DNA of 6,478 nucleotides from an uncultured Clostridia bacterium (GCA_944382025.1 CALWMQ010000102.1:1-6478); one strand, 5' to 3'. Shown: positions 1 through 5,871, counted from the first letter of the stretch. A program made the numbers and translations. Notes: generated by a model from the letters alone, not told the origin.

Positions 1-690
1 TACGACCCGGAATGCGCCCCTCTGCGAGTACCGCTGGATCCCTCCCTGTCAGCGGCGCAGAATGCCCAGAAGTATTATAAAGACTACCGAAAAGCCCAGA
101 CCGCTGAACGGATCCTTACCCAGCAGATCGCTGCCGGAGAGGCGGAACTGGAATATATCGACACGGTTTTCGACGCTCTTTCCCGAGCGGACAGCTGGCG
201 GGAACTGTCCGAGCTTCGGGAGGAACTGGCGGAGGAGGGATATTTAAAACTCCAGCGGGGACGGCAGAAGCCTCCTCCTCCTACCAAACCTCTGGAATTC
301 CAATCGGATGATGGCTTTACGATTTTGGTTGGGCGCAATAACGTCCAGAATGACCGGCTTACCCTGAAAACCGCCCGGGGCGGGGATATTTGGTTCCATA
401 CCAAGAACATCCCCGGATCCCATGTGATTGTGATCACGGAAGGAAAAATACCGCCGGACCGGACCCTGGAACAGGCGGCAGTCTTGGCGGCCCTTCATTC
501 CAAGGCAGCGGATTCGGCGCAGGTACCGGTGGATTATACCGAGGCCCGGAATGTGAAAAAGCCTGCGGGGGCGAAACCGGGTATGGTGATCTATGAAACC
601 AACCGTACCGCCTATGTCAATCCCGACCGTTTGCTGGCTCAGCGGCTGAGGCGGGATTCACCGGGGAAGAAGATAGACGCACCCAGTTAA
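1..690 (+). CDS. rqcH: RqcH / NFACT-family ribosome quality control protein, C-terminal part (5' end outside window)
   Basis: The reading frame is open from base 1 to the TAA at 688-690 and gives 229 residues, roughly the last 40% of a family protein that is usually about 570-590 aa. Visible residues about 13-95 are charged and helical (LDPSLSAAQNAQKYYKDYRK), matching the family's central coiled coil. Residues about 100-205 are the NFACT-R (DUF814) domain, with VGRNNVQND (110-118), DIWFHTKNIPGSHV (129-142) and DYTEARNVKKP (178-188) all intact. In this family RqcH binds stalled 50S subunits carrying peptidyl-tRNA and directs C-terminal alanine tailing of the nascent chain. Older annotations call it fibronectin-binding protein. 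The catalytic Asp-Arg pair lies in the N-terminal half, outside the window, so activity cannot be judged here. The tail after the domain is short and basic. No terminator separates it from the rubrerythrin gene, so some read-through into that gene is possible. Confidence 0.95.
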   Translation, partial: YDPECAPLRVPLDPSLSAAQNAQKYYKDYRKAQTAERILTQQIAAGEAELEYIDTVFDALSRADSWRELSELREELAEEGYLKLQRGRQKPPPPTKPLEFQSDDGFTILVGRNNVQNDRLTLKTARGGDIWFHTKNIPGSHVIVITEGKIPPDRTLEQAAVLAALHSKAADSAQVPVDYTEARNVKKPAGAKPGMVIYETNRTAYVNPDRLLAQRLRRDSPGKKIDAPS

Positions 691-699
691 AAAACTTAC

Positions 700-728
700 T
701 TGAATCTTTTTATTCTCTGGGGTATACT
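700..728 (+). promoter_or_regulatory. Sigma-A-type promoter of the rubrerythrin gene
   Basis: A -35 box TTGAAT (700-705) and a -10 box TATACT (723-728) are separated by exactly 17 bases. Initiation is expected near 735, giving a leader of about 43 bases before the rubrerythrin ATG. The TTG at 700 could be misread as an upstream start codon but is better explained as the -35 element. An 8-base palindrome, TGATATCA (728-735), sits across the expected start point and could be a regulator contact, but it is too short to assign. Confidence 0.75.
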
Positions 729-777
729 GATATCATGGCGAATAATCCAAATTTTAACAGAAAGAAGGAATAGAAAC

Positions 778-1317
778 ATGAAAGATTTAAAGGGAACCAA
801 GACCGAGGCGAATCTGATGGCGGCATTCGCGGGAGAATCCCAGGCAACTAATAAATATACATATTACGCCTCCAAAGCGAAAAAGGACGGGTATGTCCAG
901 ATTGCCGATCTGTTTACCGAAACCGCCGGGAATGAGCGGGAACACGCTAAAATCTGGTTCAAACTGCTCCACGGCGGTATCGGCGATACGCTGGAGAATT
1001 TGAAGGACGCCGCGGCCGGTGAGAATTATGAATGGACCGATATGTACGCGACCTTTGCCAAAGAGGCACGGGAGGAAGGCTTTGAGGAGATCGCTGAGTT
1101 GTTTGACGGGGTAGCTAAGATTGAGAAGGAACATGAGGAGCGCTACCGCAAACTGATGCAGAACATTCAGCAGAACCAGGTATTTGAGCGTCCGGAGATT
1201 GTGGTATGGAAATGCGCTAACTGCGGCCATATCCATGTGGCGGCCAAAGCCCCCGAGGTATGTCCTGTCTGCGCCCATCCCCGTTCTTACTTCCAGATCA
1301 AAGCGGAGAATTATTGA
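778..1317 (+). CDS. rbr: Rubrerythrin (non-haem diiron peroxidase with rubredoxin-like tail)
   Basis: This 179-aa protein is of normal length for a rubrerythrin. The N-terminal ferritin-like four-helix domain (about 1-135) carries the expected diiron ligands: E20 in GESQA, E53 and H56 in ExxH, E82 and E85 in GENYEW, and E116 and H119 in a second ExxH. The C-terminal rubredoxin-like domain has CANC (146-149) and CPVC (162-165), which bind a single iron. The family reduces hydrogen peroxide to water in the cytoplasm of anaerobes, with electrons entering through the rubredoxin centre. The start at 778 is chosen because AGAAGGAA (763-770) lies 7 bases upstream and the protein then begins MKDLKGTKTE, as is typical. 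The in-frame TTG at 700 would add 26 residues and overlaps the promoter. The gene has its own promoter and terminator, so it is probably monocistronic. No ligand is missing. Confidence 0.97.
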   Translation: MKDLKGTKTEANLMAAFAGESQATNKYTYYASKAKKDGYVQIADLFTETAGNEREHAKIWFKLLHGGIGDTLENLKDAAAGENYEWTDMYATFAKEAREEGFEEIAELFDGVAKIEKEHEERYRKLMQNIQQNQVFERPEIVVWKCANCGHIHVAAKAPEVCPVCAHPRSYFQIKAENY

Positions 1318-1333
1318 ATCTTATAGGACAATC

Positions 1334-1376
1334 AAAAGGGAGGAAAGCCTATCAAATGGGCTTTCCTCCCTTTTTT
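1334..1376 (+). terminator. Rho-independent terminator of rbr, probably bidirectional
   Basis: Bases 1338-1349 (GGGAGGAAAGCC) pair perfectly with 1359-1370 across a 9-base loop, followed by six Ts (1371-1376). The flanking AAAA at 1334-1337 can extend the stem into the T tract. Read on the - strand, the same hairpin is followed by TTTT (1337-1334), so it can also end the convergent small gene that stops at 1416. The site begins 17 bases after the rubrerythrin stop. Confidence 0.92.
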
Positions 1377-1415
1377 GCGCCATACTGGCAGCGAAGGCGG
1401 CTGAAAACACGGAAA

Positions 1416-1712
1416 TCAATTTTCCAGAGCGCGTTCCAGCCAGATACTGCCGATATCCATTGCGTTGTACAAACCGGTTTTCTCACTTTTTTTCAGGATC
1501 CGGTCTTTCATGCGCAGATCGGGATCGGTGCTGAGCAGCTGAACCTGCACCTTATCCGCCACTGTCATATCCTTGACGGTTTTAGTAGAGAGGATCTGGA
1601 GCATGATGACACATTTGTCCGTCATATTGCCGTAATAGATGGTATTGCCGCAGCGTACGAGGGGTTTACCTTTATAGGCGAGAAACTCTTGCTTTTTTAC
1701 CTTTTCAGCCAT
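1416..1712 (-). CDS. Conserved-looking small protein of unknown function (98 aa)
   Basis: I do not recognise the family. The protein has 98 residues with balanced composition, no signal peptide, no membrane segment and no known metal-binding signature. It has two cysteines (C21 in VRCGNTIYYGN and C34 in DKCVIM). The first 50 residues look strand-rich (KPLVRCGNTIYYGNM, CVIMLQILS), then come a charged stretch (TDPDLRMKDRILKKSEK) and a short C-terminal helix (GSIWLERALEN). I chose the ATG at 1712 because GAGAAAGG (1729-1722) lies 9 bases upstream of it. The ATG at 1721 would add only MNT and touches that ribosome binding site directly. Evidence that it is real: sensible composition, a ribosome binding site, an upstream promoter near 1866-1894, and a terminator just after the stop. 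It is convergent with rbr. Function is unknown. Confidence 0.75.
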   Translation of the reverse strand: MAEKVKKQEFLAYKGKPLVRCGNTIYYGNMTDKCVIMLQILSTKTVKDMTVADKVQVQLLSTDPDLRMKDRILKKSEKTGLYNAMDIGSIWLERALEN

Positions 1713-1721
1713 GGTATTCAT

Positions 1722-1729
1722 CCTTTCTC
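1722..1729 (-). promoter_or_regulatory. Ribosome binding site that decides the start of the 98-aa gene
   Basis: On the - strand the sequence reads GAGAAAGG, followed by ATGAATACC and then ATG. The first ATG has zero spacing to the Shine-Dalgarno-like element, whereas the second (at 1712) has 9 bases. Initiation at 1712 is therefore more plausible. Confidence 0.6.
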
Positions 1730-1865
1730 ATTGAGGGGGAGGCCGTTTTCCCGGCTTCTCAGACCTTCACCGATGCTTAAGGGCTGTCCGGAAGTCGGGA
1801 GGCGTAGGGCAGGCTTACCAAACGGATCCCGAAAATACAGCCATTTTATACTATCTTATTTTATC

Positions 1866-1894
1866 AGTATATCATAAGCGGATAAAAATGTAAA
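1866..1894 (-). promoter_or_regulatory. Sigma-A-type promoter reading leftward to the 98-aa gene
   Basis: On the - strand, TTTACA (1894-1889) and TATACT (1871-1866) are separated by exactly 17 bases in an AT-rich patch. Initiation is expected near 1859, leaving a leader of about 147 bases to the ATG at 1712. The leader contains a small GCCG/CGGC hairpin near 1744-1757 and no open reading frame that I credit. It matches no riboswitch class I can recognise. Confidence 0.6.
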
Positions 1895-2404
1895 GGAAAT
1901 CCGGCTTTTAGGTACCGGATAGGTGCTGATAGAAAAAAGGCAGGACACATAACCGATACGGAGAGGATTAGGTAGGAGAGAAACAGCCTGCATGAAGAGA
2001 GCGGCTGATTCCGGGTGGGGGATGCGGCGCAGTAAAGACAGACGGGAGTCTGATGAGGGGTGCTGGAGGGATGACCCATAGCGCAGGCAGGATACACCGC
2101 CCTGCCAAGGTGGTGAATGCGGCACCCACTGTTTGGGAATACAGGCCGGTACCCCATCTTGGTGTTGCCGTTAGGTATGCGGGACATCCTCAGCGATACC
2201 GCTAATGCCGAATGGTGCCGTCGACGGTATCCTGATCGTTCAAGCGAACAGCCATTTCTTGCGGCCCATGAGTAACCCATTGGTTTTCTCTACAGCCTGT
2301 TTGTTTTCTCAGGGGTTTTTCTTTTCTCGCTGGACAGATAACTTTCCTTTCCTGGCCGTCGCTGGAATATGTTTGACAATCCGACAATTTTTTCTCCCGG
2401 GGAA
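1895..2404. other. Gap of about 510 bases without a recognisable gene, between divergent promoters
   Basis: Long open frames exist here (for example - strand 1864-2280), but their translations are rich in Ser, Arg, Pro and His, lack family resemblance and lack good ribosome binding sites. I see local dyads: GGCAGG (2087-2092) with CCTGCC (2101-2106) around an 8-base loop, and CCAAGGTGGTG (2105-2115) facing CACCCACTGTTTGG (2123-2136) with bulges. I looked for RNase P RNA, SRP RNA, tmRNA, cobalamin, T-box, SAM and c-di-GMP consensus cores and found no convincing match. It may be decayed sequence, an unrecognised structured RNA or plain spacer. Confidence 0.5.
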
Positions 2405-2433
2405 TTGCCAAAGGCAGTGTTCTTTGATATACT
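2405..2433 (+). promoter_or_regulatory. Sigma-A-type promoter of the apgM-family gene
   Basis: TTGCCA (2405-2410) and TATACT (2428-2433) are separated by exactly 17 bases. Initiation is expected near 2440, about 41 bases before the ATG at 2481. A perfect TTGACA at 2373-2378 lies further upstream but has no -10 element at a useful distance. Confidence 0.75.
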
Positions 2434-2480
2434 TTTATATTAGCGGCTGGGAATACCGGCTGGAAAGGAAGGTCGGGTTC

Positions 2481-3692
2481 ATGAAATATATTGTGCTGCT
2501 GTGTGATGGCATGGCGGATACTCCTTGCCCTGAACTGGGCAATAAGACTCCTATGGAGGCGGCATACAAGCCTGCTATGGATTCCCTGGCGTCCATGGCT
2601 GAGGTGGGAATGGTGCGAACAGTACCCAATGGTATGGCGCCGGGAAGCGATGTGGCAAATTTATCGGTTATGGGCTATAATCCCCAGGAATGCTACACAG
2701 GCAGGTCCCCGTTAGAGGCTGCCAATATTGGTGTAGACCTGGCGGATGATGATGTAGCGTTTCGCTGCAACCTGGTTACCTTGTCGGATGAGGCGGTGTA
2801 TGCGGAAAAGACTATTTTGGATTATTGCGCCGGTGATATCCATACCGTCGATGCTGACCCAATTGTTCAGGCGCTCCAGAGCGCTTTCGGCGGCGGTGAG
2901 TTCGATTTCTACACGGGTACCGCGTACCGCCATTGTATGGTATGGCATGGGGGAAAGACGGCTTTAGGAAAAATAACCCCGCCCCACGACATCACCGGGC
3001 GGGTTATTGGGGAGTATCTTCCCACCCATCCGGATGCCGCTCCTCTGCTGGCGATGATGGAGCGCAGCTACGAATTGCTGAAGGGCCATCCGGTTAATCA
3101 AGAGCGGGAAGCCAAGGGGCTGCGCCCGGCCAACGCTATTTGGCTGTGGGGACAGGGAAAACGGCCTCGTCTCCAGAATTTCCGGGAGAGGTTCGGTGTG
3201 GACGGCGCGGTGGTTTCAGCGGTAGACCTTCTCAAAGGAATCGGCCGTATCGCCGGGATGGAAGTGTGCAATGTCCCGGGTGCTACCGGGTACATTGACA
3301 CAAACTATGAAGGCAAGCGGGAGGCCGCCTTGGCCCAGCTTAAGAGCGGGCGGGATTTTGTCTACATCCATGTGGAGGCCCCTGACGAGTGCGGCCATCG
3401 GGGAGAAGCGGCCAATAAGGTAAAGGCTATTGAGGATATTGATCGCCGGATTCTGGCCCCGCTGCTTACGGCGATGCGAGAGGTGGATCAATTCACCCTT
3501 TTGGCGCTGCCGGATCATCCGACCCCGCTGGGTATCCGTACACACTGTGCTGACCCTGTACCCTATCTGTTGTACAGAAGCAACGCTGTCAAGGACAGTG
3601 GTGTGCCGTGCTTTACGGAAAAAGCCGCGGCGGCTACCGGAGTGTTTGTGGAACGGGGAGACGCCCTGATGGGGAAAATGCTGGGGAAATAA
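2481..3692 (+). CDS. apgM: apgM-family enzyme: cofactor-independent phosphoglycerate mutase or proposed homoserine kinase
   Basis: This 403-aa protein has the length and motifs of the archaeal-type 2,3-bisphosphoglycerate-independent phosphoglycerate mutase family, part of the alkaline phosphatase superfamily. Metal and catalytic positions are visible: D9 in LLCDGMAD, the expected nucleophile S56 in PGSDVANLS, D302 and H306 in APDECGH, D345 and H346 in LPDHPTP, and H355 in RTHCAD. True mutases interconvert 3- and 2-phosphoglycerate in the cytoplasm. A bacterial branch of this family is instead annotated as a proposed homoserine kinase of threonine synthesis, and motifs alone do not separate the two for me. 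The start at 2481 is set by GGAAGG (2467-2472), 8 bases upstream, and by the typical opening MKYIVLLCDGMAD. An in-frame ATG at 2205 would add 92 non-homologous residues and lies upstream of the promoter. sepF follows 110 bases later on the same strand, probably co-transcribed. Confidence 0.92.
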   Translation: MKYIVLLCDGMADTPCPELGNKTPMEAAYKPAMDSLASMAEVGMVRTVPNGMAPGSDVANLSVMGYNPQECYTGRSPLEAANIGVDLADDDVAFRCNLVTLSDEAVYAEKTILDYCAGDIHTVDADPIVQALQSAFGGGEFDFYTGTAYRHCMVWHGGKTALGKITPPHDITGRVIGEYLPTHPDAAPLLAMMERSYELLKGHPVNQEREAKGLRPANAIWLWGQGKRPRLQNFRERFGVDGAVVSAVDLLKGIGRIAGMEVCNVPGATGYIDTNYEGKREAALAQLKSGRDFVYIHVEAPDECGHRGEAANKVKAIEDIDRRILAPLLTAMREVDQFTLLALPDHPTPLGIRTHCADPVPYLLYRSNAVKDSGVPCFTEKAAAATGVFVERGDALMGKMLGK

Positions 3693-3704
3693 GGGAATCC
3701 CTTA
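3690..3704. repeat. Short perfect dyad across the apgM stop codon
   Basis: TAAGGGAATCCCTTA is a perfect inverted repeat with 6-base arms and a 3-base centre, and it includes the stop codon TAA. No T tract follows, so it is not a canonical terminator. It could stabilise the mRNA end or be chance. Confidence 0.5.
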
Positions 3705-3802
3705 ATGAATAGGAATTGAGAGCGGCCTGTGGGCAGGAAAATTACGCGGAGCCGGAGCGCCATGGCACGCCGCTTTCTGACCGTGAAAGGAATGGTTGAA
3801 CT

Positions 3803-4180
3803 ATGGGATTAGCACAGAGAATTCGGGAATTTGTGGACGGGCCAGAGGAAGAAGATTGGGACGATATGGAGGAAACGGTACAGGAGATGCCTTCCGCTCA
3901 GGCGGTTGTTGCGCCTATGTTCCAAAAAAGCCGGTTTGAACTGGTGATGGCCAGTCCCCGCCAGTTCGATGAAGCGGTGAAAATCGTGGGACATATTTGC
4001 CAGGGACGGCTGGTGACTGTGAATTTGGAAGGGGTACCCAGCCCCTTGAGCCGGAGAATGGTGGATTTTCTCTCTGGAGCGGCTTATGCCCGCCAGGCGC
4101 GTGTGGAACGGGTAGCCGCGTATACTTACGTGATCCTCCCCTGTCAAGTAGGATTTGACAGCGCAGTGCCGGAGTTTTAA
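3803..4180 (+). CDS. sepF: Cell division protein SepF
   Basis: This 125-aa protein is slightly shorter than the 150-aa Bacillus protein, because of a short linker. It begins MGLAQRIREFV, a plausible amphipathic membrane-anchoring helix, followed by an acidic linker (about 12-33). The SepF domain occupies about 42-115, with ASPRQFDEAVKIVGHI (50-65), RLVTVNLEGV (69-78) and RRMVDFLSGAAYA (84-96), including the conserved G92. SepF binds the C-terminal tail of FtsZ, links FtsZ filaments to the membrane and shapes the division septum. The ATG at 3803 has only a distant ribosome binding site, AAAGG (3786-3790) with 12 bases between, so initiation may be modest or partly coupled. The gene lies downstream of the apgM-family gene rather than in the usual cluster with ylmE/ylmG/ylmH/divIVA, at least within this window. 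No separate promoter is obvious in the 110-base gap. Confidence 0.93.
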   Translation: MGLAQRIREFVDGPEEEDWDDMEETVQEMPSAQAVVAPMFQKSRFELVMASPRQFDEAVKIVGHICQGRLVTVNLEGVPSPLSRRMVDFLSGAAYARQARVERVAAYTYVILPCQVGFDSAVPEF

Positions 4181-4327
4181 GGAGGGATTTCCAATAGGGC
4201 GGCATGGCAGTGGAAGGACAGGCTGCGGGTCGTGCCAGGCCGGAACGGAGACATGCCTCTGCTTTTTGAAGAAAGGGCTGGGAGCGGGATCGACTCCCGC
4301 ATCCTGCAAATCCTCAATTACCAAGGG
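4181..4327. other. Spacer after sepF with an orphan Shine-Dalgarno and a hairpin
   Basis: AAGGAGGG (4179-4186) overlaps the sepF stop and looks like a strong ribosome binding site, but no start codon lies 5-12 bases downstream. The first ATG (4204) is 17 bases away and opens only a 21-residue frame. A perfect dyad, GCGGGATCGACTCCCGC (4284-4300), follows. I recognise no gene here. Confidence 0.4.
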
Positions 4328-4387
4328 AAAAAACAGAAGGCCCTGCCGCGAGAAACATGTCCCGCGGCAGGGCCTTCCGGCTGTTTT
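4328..4387 (-). terminator. Strong bidirectional terminator between the helicase gene and sepF
   Basis: Bases 4336-4350 (GAAGGCCCTGCCGCG) pair perfectly over 15 base pairs with 4363-4377 across a 12-base loop. An outer AAAACA (4330-4335)/TGTTTT (4382-4387) pairing is possible with a bulge. On the - strand the stem is followed by TGTTTTTT (4335-4328), a proper U tract for the helicase mRNA, whose stop codon is at 4386-4388. On the + strand only TGTTTTA follows, weaker but usable for sepF. Confidence 0.92.
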
Positions 4388-5585
4388 ATCCTGTGGGCAA
4401 TCCGCCCTTTTCCAGATACTTCTTTAGGGAAGAGCCATCCTCCATAACCACACATCCATTGGCATCAATGGCTATGTCCCGGATTTCGGAATGGGTATAT
4501 TTTTTAATATCCCGGATCCGGAACCGGTCATCCGGAGACAGAAAGGTAAAAGCGATCCCATGTCGTTTAGCCCGTCCGGTACGGCCGATCCGGTGAAGGT
4601 AATATTCATTTTCATCAGGAATGTCATAGTTAAAAACGGCTTCCACATCATCCACATCGATCCCCCGGGCCGCCACATCGGTCGCCACCAGGATTTCAAA
4701 TTTTCCTTCCCGGAAACCTTCCATAACCTTGTTCCTTTGGGACTGTGGGATATCTCCGTGAAGGGCGTCGGCCGACCGCCCTTGCTTGCGGAGCCGGTCA
4801 CCCAGGCGGCGTACGGTGTTTTTCATGTTACAGAATACCATTACCCGTTTCAGTTCCAGTTCATCAATAATCCGGCACATATCGGTCAGCCGCCGTTCTC
4901 CGGATGACAGCAGCTCAAACTGGGCAATTTTGGGGCGGTTATCCCCTTCAGCGGCCACATGGATCTCTACCGCGTTATGCTGGTACTCCCAGGCAACATC
5001 CATCACTTCTCGGGAGATGGTGGCGCTGAACATAACCACCTGGGTATCTCCGGGCGTAGCGTTGAGAATTTTGCGTACATCCCGGATAAACCCCATTTTC
5101 AGCATTTCGTCGGCTTCGTCCAGCACGGCGGTATACACATTCCCCAGCCAGACGGTTCCCCGCCCCATGTGATCCAGCAAGCGGCCGGGGGTAGCCACCA
5201 GAATATGGGGAGTTTTCTTCAGCGCGGCCAGCTGCTTTTGAATGGGCTGGCCGCCGTAAATGGAAACAATCCTTACCTGGGGCAGCAGGGCAGCCAACTG
5301 GCGGAGTTCTTCCGTAATCTGGATACAGAGTTCCCGGGTAGGGCAGATGACCACTGCCTGAATATCCTTGCTGTCCAGACGCAGGCATTCCAGAAGGGGA
5401 ATGCCGAAAGCGCAGGTTTTACCGGTACCGGTAGGAGCTTTAGCAATAACATCATAGCCGTCCAGCATAGGCGGGATGGTCTGCGCCTGCACGGGGGTAG
5501 GCGCGGAAAAGCCCATTTTCCGGATCGCTCCCAACACTTCCGGCGTCAATTCCAATTGTTCAAAGCTGGTGATTTCTTCTGTCAT
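4386..5585 (-). CDS. DEAD-box ATP-dependent RNA helicase, core-only form
   Basis: This 399-aa protein contains every DEAD-box motif in order: Q motif (F8, then PTPVQ at 29-33), motif I APTGTGKT (50-57), Ia PTREL (82-86), GG (111-112), Ib TPGRLLDH (132-139), II DEAD (156-159), III SAT (187-189), IV VMVFCN, V ATDVAARGID (301-310) and VI HRIGRTGR (331-338). Such enzymes unwind short RNA duplexes using ATP and act in ribosome assembly, mRNA decay or cold adaptation. Only about 60 residues follow motif VI, so the basic or RNA-binding C-terminal extensions of CshA-, CsdA- or DbpA-type proteins are missing, and I do not assign a symbol. A ribosome binding site, AGAGGG, lies 5 bases before the ATG at 5585. 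The gene has its own promoter at 5872-5900, a leader of about 280 bases and a strong terminator. It is intact, with no frameshift. Confidence 0.96.
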   Translation of the reverse strand: MTEEITSFEQLELTPEVLGAIRKMGFSAPTPVQAQTIPPMLDGYDVIAKAPTGTGKTCAFGIPLLECLRLDSKDIQAVVICPTRELCIQITEELRQLAALLPQVRIVSIYGGQPIQKQLAALKKTPHILVATPGRLLDHMGRGTVWLGNVYTAVLDEADEMLKMGFIRDVRKILNATPGDTQVVMFSATISREVMDVAWEYQHNAVEIHVAAEGDNRPKIAQFELLSSGERRLTDMCRIIDELELKRVMVFCNMKNTVRRLGDRLRKQGRSADALHGDIPQSQRNKVMEGFREGKFEILVATDVAARGIDVDDVEAVFNYDIPDENEYYLHRIGRTGRAKRHGIAFTFLSPDDRFRIRDIKKYTHSEIRDIAIDANGCVVMEDGSSLKKYLEKGGLPTG

Positions 5586-5774
5586 ATTGTCCCTCTTTGT
5601 CCCGGCTCATGCCGGCAATTTTCATTAAAAGAACTAAAGAAAAGGTAACGCCCACGAGCACCCACAAGGCGGAAAAAGCGATTGGGCGTTGGCGCCGCGG
5701 TCAAAACCGGCAGCCGCGAGCGCGGTGTGCGGTTGTGGGCACCGCAAGGGGAGGTGGGGTGAAGGGGCCAAGCC

Positions 5775-5802
5775 CCTGCCGTTTCTTCGCCGCAGGTTTT
5801 TT
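5775..5802 (+). terminator. Terminator-like hairpin facing the + direction inside the helicase leader
   Basis: CCTGC (5775-5779) pairs with GCAGG (5792-5796) across a 12-base loop, followed by six Ts (5797-5802). The stem is only 5 base pairs, so function is uncertain. No + strand gene precedes it. Confidence 0.35.
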
Positions 5803-5819
5803 CCTTGCATAGGGTCATA

Positions 5820-5833
5820 GTCCTATATAGGAC
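5820..5833. repeat. 14-base perfect palindrome downstream of the helicase promoter
   Basis: GTCCTATATAGGAC is fully self-complementary. It lies about 32-45 bases downstream of the inferred helicase transcription start, so it could be an operator or a hairpin at the 5' end of the mRNA. No regulator is evident nearby. Confidence 0.5.
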
Positions 5834-5871
5834 GTATATTCCAGGTGATTTGGCGATACCTTTTACTCTAA

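Larger units (their letters stand above)
5586..5865 (-). other. Long GC-rich 5' leader of the helicase gene
   Basis: Between the inferred transcription start (near 5865) and the ATG lie about 280 bases that can fold. Visible elements are GGGGC/GCCCC around a 3-base loop (5764-5776), CCTGC/GCAGG (5775-5779 with 5792-5796), CCCACAA (5661-5667) pairing with TTGTGGG (5733-5739), and several GCGG/CCGC arms near 5690-5725. Base composition is visibly more GC-rich than the flanks. A 99-codon - strand frame (5582-5881) crosses it but begins inside the promoter and has no protein-like character. Whether this is a regulatory leader or an inserted dispersed repeat cannot be decided from one copy. Confidence 0.5.

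Noticed and set aside
700..777. Upstream TTG start for rubrerythrin
   Set aside because: The TTG is the -35 box of a good promoter. The ATG at 778 has a well-spaced ribosome binding site and gives the typical N terminus.
1780..1815. GTCCGGAAG motif resembling the SRP RNA apical loop
   Set aside because: The matching AGCAG side of the SRP RNA loop is absent and the flanks do not form the expected helix.
2080..2110. Stretch resembling a cobalamin riboswitch B12 box
   Set aside because: The CAGGATAC and CTGCC parts are separated by extra bases and none of the other conserved cobalamin riboswitch elements lies upstream.
2105..2136. T-box-like AAGGTGGTG stretch
   Set aside because: The consensus after GGTGG is not matched, and there is no T-box antiterminator, terminator or aminoacyl-tRNA/amino-acid gene directly downstream.
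1864..2280. 138-codon open frame on the - strand in the gene gap
   Set aside because: It has low-complexity composition rich in Ser, Arg, Pro and His, no ribosome binding site, no family resemblance, and it overlaps the leftward promoter.
2205..2480. In-frame N-terminal extension of the apgM-family gene from the ATG at 2205
   Set aside because: The promoter lies downstream of that ATG, the added 92 residues have no family counterpart, and the ATG at 2481 has a good ribosome binding site.
4236..4308. tRNA-like T arm at 4284-4300 (5-base-pair stem, 7-base loop) with a possible GAA anticodon loop at 4266-4272
   Set aside because: The T loop begins ATC instead of TTC, the anticodon stem has a mismatch, the variable loop is long, and no D arm or matching 5' acceptor strand can be found upstream.
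4959..5648. 229-codon open frame on the + strand antisense to the helicase
   Set aside because: It is a shadow of the helicase gene. The helicase has every family motif, whereas this translation shows none.
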